Below are positions 20,703 through 32,007 of a DNA stretch of 64,000 nt, piece by piece. Origin of the DNA: Pteria penguin (Eukaryota > Mollusca > Bivalvia > Pterioida > Pteriidae). The notes under the pieces were generated by a model. The model saw nothing but the letters and a program-made list of their open reading frames with translations, was not told where the DNA came from and did no database searches. Every line of letters begins with the position of its first letter. The first letter of the stretch is position 1. The stretch is from the NCBI GenBank assembly GCA_035048485.1, contig CM068589.1:9094869-9158868 (forward strand), in the 5' to 3' direction. A program made the translations under genes and the position numbers.

Positions 20703-22027
20703 ACATGGGCTGACGAATTATGGATATGGAGAGCAATGCTGTATCCTTCACGCTGATAATTGTTATGGTACGTTAACGTGAATAATGAAACTATTTATAT
20801 CTTAAATTTTAACTGTTACATACGGAAGCCCCATGCGTTACATGAAAAATAATTTTTAACTCCAGTTGTAAACTCGAGCGCTCTAGTTATCAACCTAGGC
20901 GCACAAGTTACACAACTGTCGCATTCTTCTGAGTTTGTTGTTGTTGTTGTTTTTGTTGGAGTTTTGGGGGTTTTTTGCCCACCTCGTCACTGTCTTTTTA
21001 CCCCACTAATGTCAAACAGTTTTGTTCATGGAATGATATTTTCACACAACAAAAACAAAAACTTAGTTTCGTTCTCGGTTTAAAATTTTATTTGTGGGGG
21101 TATTTTCGAGGATATCCATTAGCAAAAAAAAAAAAAAAAAAAAAAGACAAACAAAAATAAAAAAAAACCAAAAAATAATAATAAAAATGATAAAAAACCA
21201 AAACACCAGATTCCTTTATATTTGCTTGGGGAATATCCTCTTGCGTCTCTCATTATTAACTCCAGCGAATTTATTTGAATATGTGTACAGTTCCTTTTTA
21301 ATTGCGTGGGGAATATCCCTTTGGGTTTTTCGTAATTAAGTTCAGTGAATTTACTTGAATATATACAATTATTATTATCGATTTTTTTTATCACAGTTCG
21401 AAATTTTTATGTGATGCAGTGTTTAATATCATGTTTGCTAAAATGTCCGCATTGGCTTATTTCAGGTCAAAATAAAAATCGTTATGTACTAGCGTACTTT
21501 GCATGGAGAGTGCTGCGTGGCCTTCATCATCAGATTACCTACTTAATGCAAATACCTGGTCATACGAAGTGTTTAGTGGACGCTGGGTTTGCCCGCGCGA
21601 AGAAGTTGTTCCGCAGGACAGACTGTGACTGTGTAGAAGACGTCAAGGAAGTGTTTGATTCATCTTGCGAAAGCAATGTCGGTATTTTGTAAATGAGGAT
21701 CAGACTAACAACTGGAAATATCACGACTGGAAGACATATTTAATCAAGTACTTTGAGTCTGTTCCTCGTATTTCTAAGTACTACTCATTCCGTTTTGATA
21801 CGAACACACCCGGGCACGTCCATGTGAAGGAGACCAGTGAATCTGAGGAAACTGCGATTCGAATTTTGAAGAAGACTGAGGTGGATAATTTGCGCTGTGA
21901 CTTTCCCAAAGAACTACAACCATCTGGACTGACCATGGGTAGATCCACATACTTGTATAGAAAAGTCCGTCCGTACGTCAGATTTAGATGTCAGGACAAG
22001 TTATGTCCTCCTCCAGTGGAGGAATAA
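20703..22027 (+). pseudogene. Transposase-like gene, 3' part (exons 2b and 3)
   Basis: Resumes the exon interrupted at 6845: 20703-20767 ends HADNCYG at a GTACGT donor. An intron of 698 bases (20768-21465) ends TTATTTCAG, and exon 3 continues in phase with QNKNRYVLAYFAWRV, then IPGHTKCLVDAGF and KLFRR. A frameshift near 21683 separates this from the C-terminal part (YFVNEDQTNNWKYHDWK, FRFDTNTPGHVHVKE), which ends with TAA at 22025-22027. The HADNCxGQNKN signature and downstream GHTK are what I use to link it to a widespread, uncharacterised transposase-like family in marine invertebrates. Confidence 0.75.
20975..21465. other. Intron content of the transposase gene
   Basis: An A-rich simple tract at 21124-21175 inside the intron, with two related segments (GGGGAATATCC at about 21229 and 21309). 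No gene. Confidence 0.4.
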
Positions 22028-22228
22028 GTGATATGATTATTGGACATTGCGTTGTGCAGACTGTTACGTCATTGCGACGTCATATGACAGGAACTGTTTT
22101 ACGCCTAGCTACGTTTGTTATTCTATTATTACTAAACGATTCGTAGGAAAATGGTATATTTGGTTTCAAATTGAATGGATTAACTTGTACTTTTTATTAA
22201 AAGAGAAATTCAAATTTCTTATTTTTAT

Positions 22229-22260
22229 GTCATAAGCCCCCTTTTGTCATACACTGGCTC
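22229..22260 (-). repeat. Right terminal inverted repeat of outer DNA transposon
   Basis: Reverse complement of 3555-3586 with one mismatch. Flanked outside by ATAT. Confidence 0.85.
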
Positions 22261-23024
22261 ATATATACCTTTTAATTTTATGCACCATTTGTGCATTTCG
22301 ACAGGTTATGTCTCCTCATGATGCTTGTGTCCGAATGATTGGAATTCTCATAATATATAAATATTTGAAGAGCAGTGTTGAAGCCAAAATGACCGAAAAG
22401 AGAACCAAAGAATCTTAGTTTATAGAAACATTAGCGGAATACGTTCTAAAGCTAGAACCTCCAGTTTAAATACACCGTGGTAAGATAGCTATTTCAGTAT
22501 TTGCTTTTTATTTCTTTTCCTCTTTAGGCCTATAAACTCTATAGGCAAGTGGTGTTAGTAGTCGAATCTCGTGTTTTGGTTGTGTGTAGCAAGTGATTGC
22601 GGCATAACAAACCACATTTCATATCTTTCGCGGGTGACAAAATCAATCATTTTTTTACAATCCGTGTAGTCTGTGGCATTATAGGAAAAGGGACGTAATT
22701 CATGCACGATTTTTATGATGGTTAGATAATGACATATTTCATGTCTAACAATATACTCTATGAATGTTTCTTTGTATTTTACTCATCATTATTTTTTATA
22801 TATTTTACCATGCTAAAACAAAATATTAATGATTTTTATGTGTTTTATGATTCACTTCACCTTTCATCCGTTTATAGTCCATAGGCTGGGGTGGTTTTCG
22901 TGTGCATATGAGAGGCTTGTTGTTACTCATGAGATTATTTAAGTCCACCATTTGGGTAATAAGAGAAATGAACGTAGACATTTGGTATTCTGGCAATAAG
23001 TGGGAAAATAACCTTTCTTTATAA
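22261..23024. other. Spacer between two DNA transposons
   Basis: No gene seen. 22361-22416 (TTTGAAGAGCAGTGTTGAA...) matches the segment at 50482-50530 that abuts a TA microsatellite, so it is probably another retroelement end. Confidence 0.5.
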
Positions 23025-23410
23025 CTTCCAAGTGCGATTTTTTGAAACCTAATTTAAGGGGATAAGTGAACTAAAAGTCTTATATCTCCGAAAATATTTG
23101 ACATTATCCCTATTGAAACCAATCAATATGTTCATGAGAAACCATACTTTTAAATTCATTAAAGAATTTTAATCTAACTAATGTTTATCTGACTGAAAAT
23201 AGCGAAAAACGGTGAAAAAGAATATAAATTTACAGCCATTTTTTTTGCGATATTGGACAGGCTGTATCGATCAAATGAGACTCTTTTTGGACTTTGAAGT
23301 TAAGAATACTAAATAACAAAGAGATATATATTTCATTATACGCTCCCTTGATAATATATTGGACAATAGCAAATTGTAAATTACGCATTTCGGTACAGTT
23401 GTTCAAAATT

Positions 23411-23411
<1 letters not shown>

Positions 23412-23464
<53 letters not shown>
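23412..23464. repeat. (AG)n microsatellite
   Basis: About 26 AG units at the inner edge of the left inverted repeat of the second DNA transposon. Confidence 0.95.
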
Positions 23465-23468
<4 letters not shown>

Positions 23469-24820
23469 CGATACTCAATCGAATAAGTCGAAAATTCGAA
23501 AACGTATTTCTGTCATTTATTAACTGTAACTATTCCACATCCTACATCGACTATTATGAACCTTCTCTTTGTCATCCGATTTAAGAATATATCCCCTTGA
23601 TATGCTTATAAATGAGAATATGGTAAATCATGATATAGCAGAAAATATACATTTATGATAGACACATATTCTTATGAGATCTGGAATTCATGTGTCTAAC
23701 GTTGAGATTTTTGCTATCGAATACATATAAATCGTAACACTTTTTATAGCTACAACATTGGTGATAAAGGGAGAATTAATTTAGCACAAATTGAATGTTC
23801 AGAGGATATATTTGATCCCCAAAAGTGCATAATCTGTCAGAAATCTACAGGAATATATATACTACTATACTACTTACTAATGGTTGGAAATCAACTCATG
23901 AGTGTCCAATAAATTGATAAAGTACGTCAAATTTTGCAGAGAATGATTTATTCAAATGAATTAGAAGCTATCTGACATAATACATCAAAGAAATCTGAAG
24001 AACGTTGCATTATTTCATAAAAGTCCAAAGTAACTACCCCAATTTGGTAAAAGAAACTGAAAAAAGGACGGATAATCAACATTGCAGAGCGTACAAGAAA
24101 GCGTGGCATATACTTTGATGATATACTGAGGTATCGTGTCTGTGTTCTAGGTCAATAGGCTACTGTCCAAGATTGAAAATGGCAGTCTAAATATCCCAGC
24201 TTATAGCATTTATAGTTTTTTAAATGCGTATTCATTTGATTGTGCTGCTCTTGCGGTGAGTGGGAAGGTGGGCGCCCGTAAACCGGTTAACCACACCAAT
24301 TCAGTGACGTTTGTCACTTTAATTGACCGCCCTAAGTCGGTAGCGTAACCGCAGCATAATCGAATATTTTTGTAATGTTTTTACGTGTATATTTTACTCT
24401 TATCCTGTTTTTGTGCATGTCCTTGCTGATTTTGTGATACAGCTTTGTCAGATATTTTCTGTTATATCTTTTAGCAATATTTTTCATTGTGACGTCCAAA
24501 TAAAAGCATAATCTTATATTGAATAAATGATAATTTTCACATTTGAATTACATATTTTACTTTGAAGTTACTATCAAAAACTTCCTTAAGTTATCAGCTC
24601 GGACATTGACAGGCATTTTCAAAATCGGCAAGTTGTCTTTTCTTATTGATGAGGAAGACATAGTGACCAATCTTTATTTACCCTTTCACAGAAAGCAGCG
24701 TTTCTTGTGATAACGTCATCTGAAGTCCTACAAAACTCCAACAAATAATGCATTTCTTTACGACATTATAATGAAGCATATGAAAATCGTCTGAATGATA
24801 TTTCTTTTACGAACAGCGGA
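23465..24820. other. Interior of second DNA transposon, 5' part
   Basis: No gene supported. 24260-24350 has a hairpin-like segment with TAAACCGGTTAACCAC that recurs near 45418. Confidence 0.4.
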
Positions 24821-25450
24821 ATGGTGAGTAAGAGTCAACTCCCTCTTGAACTCGAGGAGTTAAATGAGAACAAAACAGTCATGAATTATCAGTCGTTTAA
24901 CTCACTGACTAAAATTGCAGTGGTTGCATTCAAAGGATCAGCAGATACATACATTCCTTGCATGTATAATGATAATTTTCGAAAACAAATGTCGATAACC
25001 CTAACATTGATATTGAGGAAGCAGTCTCGGTTGGTGTCTTATGCTTTGCATGCATCAAATACTAATGGAGTAAACAGAATTATTGCATTATCTCCAGACA
25101 CTGATATGACAGTACTGATGTTATACGTATGGAATAAATTGTTCAGATATGGTTTTGAAGAATTTCGGCAAAAAAGTTAATATTTGTGCATCAAAACGTT
25201 ACATACCTATTTATATCCTGGCTTCTAAAATTGGGACTAGATCTCTTTTATGTAGTACAAGCACTCCACTAATTAACTGACTGTGATTTTACCAGAACAG
25301 TAGGTACAAAACATGCAGTTGTACTTGCAAATCCAGTCCATTACATGAAAGACTTAGGTATCAATGTATGTGTATCTGATGTAGTCGTTGAACTTGCAGA
25401 GGAATATATTAAACAAGTGTTCAAGAAAAGGTTCACAATTAAACACGATT
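24821..25450 (+). pseudogene. Broken transposon-associated protein with SPDTD motif
   Basis: The open frame 24821-25180 includes SYALHASNTNGVNRIIALSPDTDMTVLML. After a stop, further pieces in other frames read TGCDFTRTVGTKHAVVLA and VSDVVVELAEEYIKQVF. I associate EEADTR-like, SPDTDV and ALTGCDS motifs with a large uncharacterised protein family carried by mobile elements in cnidarians and molluscs. The EEADTR part is degenerate here. The gene lies centrally between long inverted repeats, so it is probably this element's own protein, now a pseudogene. Confidence 0.5.
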
Positions 25451-26099
25451 GAACATTTGAGATGATCTTTATCATCATAGTGAAAACATTGCATTAGAGC
25501 AATTATCACTAACAAGTTTCTCAATTAAATCACACATTCCAGGAGCATTTTATGTCACATATGAGATGGTTTTTTATCGTCTGCTCAGAAAGAATCTTTT
25601 GATGTAAGAAACTTCAGATTTACGGAGGAGGATAAGCTACTTATGGCAGGGGTTGCAAAGCATCAATTTCCTGGTCAGTGTGTAACTACACAAAGTGTCA
25701 CACTGATAAATGCTCACCAATAATATGTTCTGTTCTTCATTTTGCAAATTTCACATTAATAGTATAGAATCTTAATAAGCTTAATAAACTTCATTTCTTC
25801 ATTACTAAAGCAACAATTGCATTGCTTTATTCTTTATCTTAATATTAAGGGGCTTTTTCTTTTTATCTAGAAGACTTTATATATGTTAGGTATTTCGGGT
25901 CATGCTTACATCTTATTGCAAAGCCCCATAATTATTGACTACATATTGCTTCTTTCATTTTAGTTTTATATTACTTTGATTTGAATTTGGAATTTGTTAC
26001 TATAGTAAGTAGTAGATATCGTAACAAACATTTTTGGTGTGTAAACCACTGATGTATGTCAAATAGTTCTGGAGATATAAGACTTTTTCTGCTCTTACC
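25451..26099. other. Interior of second DNA transposon, 3' part
   Basis: Degenerate. An extra copy of the inverted-repeat motif GAGATATAAGAC occurs at 26072-26083. No gene. Confidence 0.4.
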
Positions 26100-26615
26100 T
26101 TTTCAAGTTTTAATTTTAGATAGCTGCGCTGAAGTGCTTAAGTTACAATTTGTTATTTTTCAATATACTATCATTAAGGGAACTTTTAATGAAATAAATC
26201 TGTTTGTTGTTTAGTATTTATAATTTCAAAGCCCAAAACGAGTCTCATCTGATCGATACTGCTTGTTAAACAACGCCAACATTATAGCTATAAAATTATT
26301 TTATTTCCGATTTCCGTTGTTTGGGTCGGGTAAATACTGACTTTACTGCAAAACTTTTAATCAGTCTAAAAGTATGCTTTCTTGCAAACATATTAATGGG
26401 TAACAATAGGGTTTATATGTAATACTTTCGGAGATATAAGACTTCTAGTTCCACTACCCCTTGAAAATGAAAAATTGTACTCAGTAGTTATAACGTAACG
26501 TATCATGACGTATGATGATTTTTGTGTCAAGTAACTTTCTCCCGCTATTTCTGATCTTCTATGCATGGGTTCGCAACATTAATAGCCTCCAGCTACAAGC
26601 AGCATTTCCCATTCC

Positions 26616-26990
26616 ATGTGGCCCTTTCAAATCCGAAACAGCACAATTATTGTTACACAAACAAAGGGGTGTAAAATATATATCAATATTTTTATTAGAA
26701 TGCACAGAAAAACCAGTAAACCAGATGAAGTGGCAACATTTGGTGGCAGGCAGCCAATAGAAGTATATTTCATCTCAAGGACAGAAAACTATTATGATCG
26801 CAATAATACACCGTATATTAAATACAAATATCTTCTGCAGAAAATGAATATAATGAATGATAATTTATGCAGTTTTTGCTTATGTCACCCAAAAACCATT
26901 TATCATCTCTCCTGGGCTTGCCAACATATGTCAAAGTTATAGGAAGATTTGGCAACTTAGATGAACCAAAATATGGAAAATACTGCTTTT
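26616..26990 (+). pseudogene. LINE reverse transcriptase C-terminal relic (zf-RVT-like)
   Basis: The frame 26616-26942 ends with DNLCSFCLCHPKTIYHLSWACQHM, which fits the CxxC...HxxxxC zinc-binding tail at the end of many non-LTR retrotransposon ORF2 proteins. It is preceded by a linker with SKPDEVATFGG and YIKYKYLLQKMNI. No RT core is present, so this is a 5'-truncated fragment, as usual for LINEs. The exact clade is unclear. Confidence 0.5.
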
Positions 26991-27451
26991 GATTTTTCAT
27001 CAAAAGATGTATTGATTTGTCTAGTTATAATATGGTTAATACTATTTTGTGTATTTCCATATGCTACATATTAACTAAAAAATAACAATGATAAAAATCA
27101 CAGTCTTCATTTCATCGGGACCAAAAAAGAAATTCCGTGGTACAGTGGTGTCAAGAGAAATCTTTCTGAAAAAAAGTGAAAAACGTATCTTCCCTTTCTT
27201 GTTTAATATTGATTTTTATTTGTATTCTTATATTTTCATATTTTTTTTTATTATTTTTCTTTGAGTATTTGATGAATGAAAGGGCTGAATGATGTAAACT
27301 CTAATTGTAATTAGTTAGCACGTCTGCATTACTGATATTGTATTATTTGTACTGATCATGACATATACAACTTGTGACAACCGCTACTATGCCCTTTCCT
27401 ACTTTTGTAACTGAGAATGATACTATTTCTCATATACTCCTATGGCGTAAC

Positions 27452-27510
27452 GCGGGTGTGACCAGTAGGTAGGGGAAGTATATTCCTCTATAGAACCTGA
27501 TCAAACCTCT
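27452..27510 (+). repeat. Penelope-like tail fragment
   Basis: Aligns with the tail core at 31815 (CGGGTGT...CCTGATC...CC), strongly diverged. Confidence 0.5.
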
Positions 27511-28267
27511 ATCTTATCAGGAGTCCATGATTAATTGTGTGTTATATACGTACTGTGATGCTATCTGGACTTGAAGTTGTCGAAATCGAATCGGTATCTC
27601 AGATTTTTACATTCCCAATAACTATCACCTTCTCAAATACAATGTATAACTTGGATAACAAAAATACAACATACAGAATATGTGGGTTATGTATTGGAAA
27701 CAAAATAACAGAATATGTAATGAAGCTTGGCATGAGTAATGAAGATTCGCATGACAAAGCCGATTGATCAGGATCGTGCCCATCTGACGGCCAGTTGAAT
27801 TGCAGGGTCAAAAAATAATGTTGGACACAAACAAACTGCAACCTAAAATATGTTCTCAGTCACCAGTGTCCCGTCCTCCAACTATGCAGGTTGCATTCCA
27901 GCACAAATATGACTCCTCATATGACTAGTGACTAACAAGAGGGTGCTTGAGAATATCGTACAAGAATTTCCCAGGTTCCTCACTTAGTCGTTTCACATGG
28001 CACACAAGAGGAATGTGAGGTCCTATGCTTTCACCTTGAGAACCCTACGGGAATAGTGTTTGTGTGTGTGTGTGTGGGGGGGGGGGGGTGGTAAAGGAAG
28101 AGAAAAAGCCAACTTAAGATCCATTTGTTTTATTTTAATATTCTACTTCTAGTATTTATTTCCATATTACTGGTGCATATTTCTTTGAAATATAGCATAC
28201 GTTTCTCTGTTTTATTGAAAATATATTTTTGCATTTCATTTGTTTTTATTTTCATTTTCTTTTGCAC

Positions 28268-28433
28268 GCGTTAAACTTCGAAAATTGTTTTCATCTTGAT
28301 AGATATAAATAGACGCTTGTGAAAACAGTCTTTTCCTGAATTTACTAACTTCCGCCCTTGTATCAATGAGAATTTATTTTATAGACGTGGATATCATTCG
28401 TCAGTATTAATTATAAGCACGGTTTATATTGTC
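28268..28433 (+). promoter_or_regulatory. Upstream region conserved between receptor copies (copy 1)
   Basis: Shares TTAACTTCCGCCCTTGTATCAATGAG-type sequence and TTGATAGATAT with 38081-38248. In both, the block lies just before the signal-peptide ATG, so it likely holds the promoter and 5' leader. Confidence 0.5.
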
Positions 28434-29770
28434 ATGGCTGTTGTTATATTATGTTGGATAGTATTTTTACCTGGATGCCTTTGTATAGCAATTTGTGGTA
28501 GGTACTGAATCATAATACATAATTGAATACCAAATGCCCAAAAAAAAAAGTTAAAAAAAAATACCAAAGGAAAATTATGTTTATATCAATAAGTAAAACT
28601 GTGCTGTTTTCAATAATGGAATATCTTATCTTAGTGTTGTTTTTATACATAAAAGAGCACTAATATTTGAGGAACATTAAGAAAGACATTAAATGAGAGG
28701 GCAATTTTTCTTTGAGTCATTTCAAGTAGTAATGTTATTATCTAAAAATTGTTCTCAAATCGTGAATTATTTTATCTGGAAGTGAATACTTCCAGCCTTG
28801 TGTCGTTTTCTTCTCTTTCATTGTAATCAATATCGAAGAAGTACCAAACCGTTAATCATTCTCATAGTTCAAGGACAGACTGTTGTGAACCCCGAAATAC
28901 TGAAAAATTCCAAGGTGAGACCAGGTGCCCAGGGAGAGTAAGCGTCTGTATGCATCACCCGTCACAGCAGTTCTCAAGAAACATGTCAAAATCAAGAGGT
29001 TTGGTTTCCTAATTGTACATACGAAAGTACAAATTAATAGTTTCGATTTGTTTTGTTCTCTTTGATTCGTTTATCTTGAAGACTTACAGCTAGATTTTAA
29101 AAATCAAACAATCACAATATCAAATACTACATTATACTTATCGGCTACGATACCGAACTTGAGAGAAAAACCCACATTTCAATGGTCGTATGTGGTGAGT
29201 ATTACTTTTATATACAGTTACTGTTGAAAATCATGACGATGGGGTAATTGCTATTTCCAGTGGTGTCCACAACCCTACCAGCAAAATACCTATAAACTTC
29301 TAAACTAAAACAAATGTAGGGAAAAATACATTTATTCATATGACTTGAGAAGATTTTTATTAGCATGAGTAACGTGCTCTTGAACGAACTCTACATGTCA
29401 ACTGCCAGTTTAAAATAAATTCCAAAATTCAATGTAAAATTTTGTACTATTATTATATACTTCAAATCTGATTGTTGACTATTTTTGGCAATGACGTTAA
29501 TGACTGTGGTGTACTGATAAAGTTATCTATTTTCATTGTGGCAAATAAAGCAAAGGCAACTGGTCACCGAATACATATCGATTCTGTCATAGAAGAAGCA
29601 GCCCCGTCTTCCTCACTAAATGAAAACAACAAGCATGAGTATCAGAACACAAATTTTAATGCTAACACGTACCATGATGAGCTGGAAATTGACGGAGGAC
29701 GAGAGCAGTTAGATCTAATGTATACAATAAACAAAGATCAACGCACAATTCTACTTATGGATATATATTT
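28434..29770 (+). pseudogene. Truncated copy of the two-domain receptor gene
   Basis: The signal-peptide exon (28434-28497, MAVVILCWIVFLPGCLCIAIC) and first ectodomain exon (29082-29194, ending PTFQWSYV at a GTGAGT donor) match exons 1 and 2 of the gene at 38249 in length, phase and most residues. Counterparts of exons 3-6 are absent. A third possible exon (29551-29770) reads as a polar segment with YQNTN and TYHDELEI, a plausible cytoplasmic tail but different from that of the intact gene. It is cut at about 29771 by a Penelope-like element. The acceptor of exon 2 is AAG instead of CAG. Probably a pseudogene of a tandem duplicate. Confidence 0.6.
28886..28970 (-). repeat. Penelope-like tail fragment
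   Basis: GTGAGACCAGGTGCCCAGGG core, inverted, in intron 1 of the truncated receptor copy. Confidence 0.6.
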
Positions 29771-29771
29771 A

Positions 29772-32007
29772 TTGCAAATAAAGGCATTGATTATTTAAAT
29801 TTCGGCCAAATTTTAAATCATAAGTCTGTTTTAGAGAAAATACCTCCATATTTCAAAAACAAAGATCCGCCATGTATTTCCTATAGCTACACGCCATCAG
29901 TTGCATCCAAAATTTATAATTACAAAGGGTTTCTACAGTGTCTTGATCTTAGCAACTCTGCATGCCATTCTCAACCGTGTGCATGTTCCTCATCTAATTT
30001 CGTATATTCTCCTTGTGGCCATGTCATTACTGGTGATCTCGATATAGTTAAAAACACTAAATTAAGAGAACTTTTACTTAAAGGTCCAAAATACAGAGAA
30101 CCCAGATCATTCACATGGAGCCAAAATTTTGAGAATATTATGAACTGCTGCGAGGAATATGCCACACGATGGGCAAAAAGAGAGGAAGTACAAGTCGACA
30201 CTCTTTCGGAATGGATAAAATCTATTGCAGTACTGCTGAGATCAAAAATTAGAAAATTACAAGGTTCTGTAAACACCAGATTCGAATCTATTTTTAAAGA
30301 TGCTGATGTTGTCAGAGAATTTACCTTCCTCCAAGAACATTATATCATTACACCAGCAGATAAAGCATCTAATAATTATACATTTACTTGTAAGAAATAT
30401 TACTTTGACAGCCTAGTGAAAGAATTAGGATTAAATTCAACTTCAGGAAATCCTACTTATACTCTCACGAACTTTTCGGTTTCGGAAGTACTCAAGAATC
30501 ATAAATCTGTCCTCAATACGTTTGGTATTGACTCAAATAAATTGAATTTAGAACTTCCATATTTGTACTGTATTCCAAAAATGCACAAAACTCCGTACAA
30601 ACAACGCTTTATCGCTGGTTCCTCGAAGTGTTCCACAAAATCTGTATCGATGCTACTCACAAAAATATTATCAGAAATTAAATCTGGCCTTCATAGATAT
30701 TGCGAAACAGTATATTCCAGAAGTGGAATTAATCAAATGTGGATCCTTAAAAGTTCAAAAGAGTTGTTCGAACATCTAAAATCAAAAAGTTTTACTAAAA
30801 TTCACTCCATCAAGTCTTTTGACTTTTCGACTCTGTACACAACGATCCCTCATCAGAAATTAAAAGACAGATTAGCGGAAATTATTCAAAATGCATTTAC
30901 TAGTAAAAACGGAAGCCGCAAATTCAAATATATAGTAATAGGCCACGATAAAACTTACTTTGTTAGGGAAAATTCTGATTCCAAAAATAAATACACTGAA
31001 ACAGCTATCATTCAGATGTTGAACTTTCTTATCGATAACATTTTTGTGGTGTTTGGAGGTAAGGTTTTTCAACAAATTGTCGGCATTCCAATGGGCACTA
31101 ACTGTGCTCCGCTTCTGGCTGACATATTCCTTTATTCATACGAAGCTGAGTTCATTCAGTCTTTGCTTTCGCAAGGAAAAAAACAATTGGCTCTTGGCTT
31201 CAATTTTACTTACAGATATATAGATGACTTGCTTTCAATTAATAATCCTTCATTCGCGGATTACCTTAGCATCATCTATCCAAGTGAACTGGAGGTCAAA
31301 GAAACCACAGAAACTAGTAATTCTACTTCGTATTTAGATATTATGTTGTCTTTTGACATTAATGGTCAATTGAACACCTCACTCTATGACAAACGTGACG
31401 ATTTCAATTTCGCTATCACAAACTTTCCTTTCATAAGTAGCAACATTCCATCATCGCCCGCATACGGCGTATTCATATCTCAGTTAATACGTTATTTCAG
31501 AGCATGTTCAGATTACAATGACTTTGTTCTGAGGGCTAGGCGACTTTCAGTTAAGCTGCTCAACCAGGGTTATATATGTGCTAGACTAGCATCGTCACTG
31601 AGGAAGTTCTTCGGTCGTTACGAGACTCTTATTACTCCATATGATATCTCGTTATCCAGACTTTTAAATGATATTCTGGACTGAGACCGATTCCGATCAC
31701 TTTACACAGATTTGACACCTTCTATACTAGAAGGTTACCTACTTCGACTTCTCCATATATAGATACATATGGAATTCACACGATTTGACACTTTCTACGG
31801 GGTATATGTGACGGGTGTTGCTAGCAAGCAGGAGATGCTCACTCTCCCCGGGCACCTGATCTCACTCCATCACAGGGGTTCACATATGCTCTTCAATTAG
31901 ACATATTTTGTTATTTTCCATTTGTTTTTCATTTTCACTGATTTTGTATGTCCTATGGTTTCATGATTTTTGGACTTGTGGTTTGGATTTATCCATCATC
32001 TTTACAT
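29772..32007 (+). mobile_element. Penelope-like element, 5'-truncated (copy 1)
   Basis: Coding part 29774-31684 followed by a 3' tail ending at CATCATCTTTACATT, the same terminus as the other copies at 2542, 33562, 48671 and 59041. The N-terminal GIY-YIG part is missing. It is nearly identical to the plus-equivalent of 59041-61957, pointing to recent activity. Confidence 0.9.
29774..31684 (+). pseudogene. Penelope-like reverse transcriptase, N-terminally truncated
   Basis: 636 residues open to TGA at 31682, but no ATG until 30140 because the 5' end is lost. A CxC-bearing linker (QPCACSSSNF) precedes the reverse transcriptase. Its motifs are PKMHKTPYKQRFIAGS, motif A SFDFSTLYTTIPH, motif B GIPMGTNCAPLLADI and motif C YRYIDDL with the catalytic aspartates. 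This linker plus N-terminal nuclease is the layout of the permuted PLE clade called Naiad/Chlamys in the literature. The catalytic RT residues are intact, but without the nuclease and promoter the copy is presumably inert. Confidence 0.85.

Larger units (their letters stand above)
3555..22260 (+). mobile_element. DNA transposon with 32-bp TIRs, host of the nested Polinton
   Basis: The ends are inverted copies of each other: 3555-3586 and 22229-22260 match at 31 of 32 positions (GAGCCAGTGTATGACAAAA...). Both edges are flanked by ATAT, a possible 4-bp target duplication, although it lies in AT-rich DNA. Removing the Polinton leaves about 4.85 kb holding a single intron-containing transposase-like gene on the plus strand (3676-22027). 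Three SINE copies lie in its first intron. I cannot place it in a named superfamily. Confidence 0.8.
23025..26487. mobile_element. Second DNA transposon with long diverged TIRs
   Basis: About 390 bases at each end (23025-23415 and about 26100-26487) are inverted, diverged copies. Shared landmarks are AAGTCTTATATCTCCGAAA, GTATCGATCA.ATGAGACTC and the outermost CT.C..AGT.C.ATTTTT. Both edges carry TTATAA (23019-23024 and 26488-26493), a likely target duplication. The interior holds a broken open frame (24821-25450). The divergence of the arms marks it as old. Confidence 0.65.
26991..28433. other. Non-coding stretch
   Basis: No gene supported. Holds a Penelope-like tail fragment (27452-27510) and a TG/G simple tract (about 28060-28090). 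From about 28268 it resembles the upstream region of the receptor gene at 38081. Confidence 0.5.

Noticed and set aside
6840..20708. Perfect 6-bp target duplication of the Polinton
   Set aside because: ATCATG on the left versus TACATG or ACATGG on the right; only CATG is shared, so the duplication is imperfect or mutated.
31685..32007. Hammerhead ribozyme in the Penelope-like tail
   Set aside because: No CTGATGA plus GAAA core in the right arrangement was seen by eye; the permuted PLE clade is also reported to lack canonical hammerheads.
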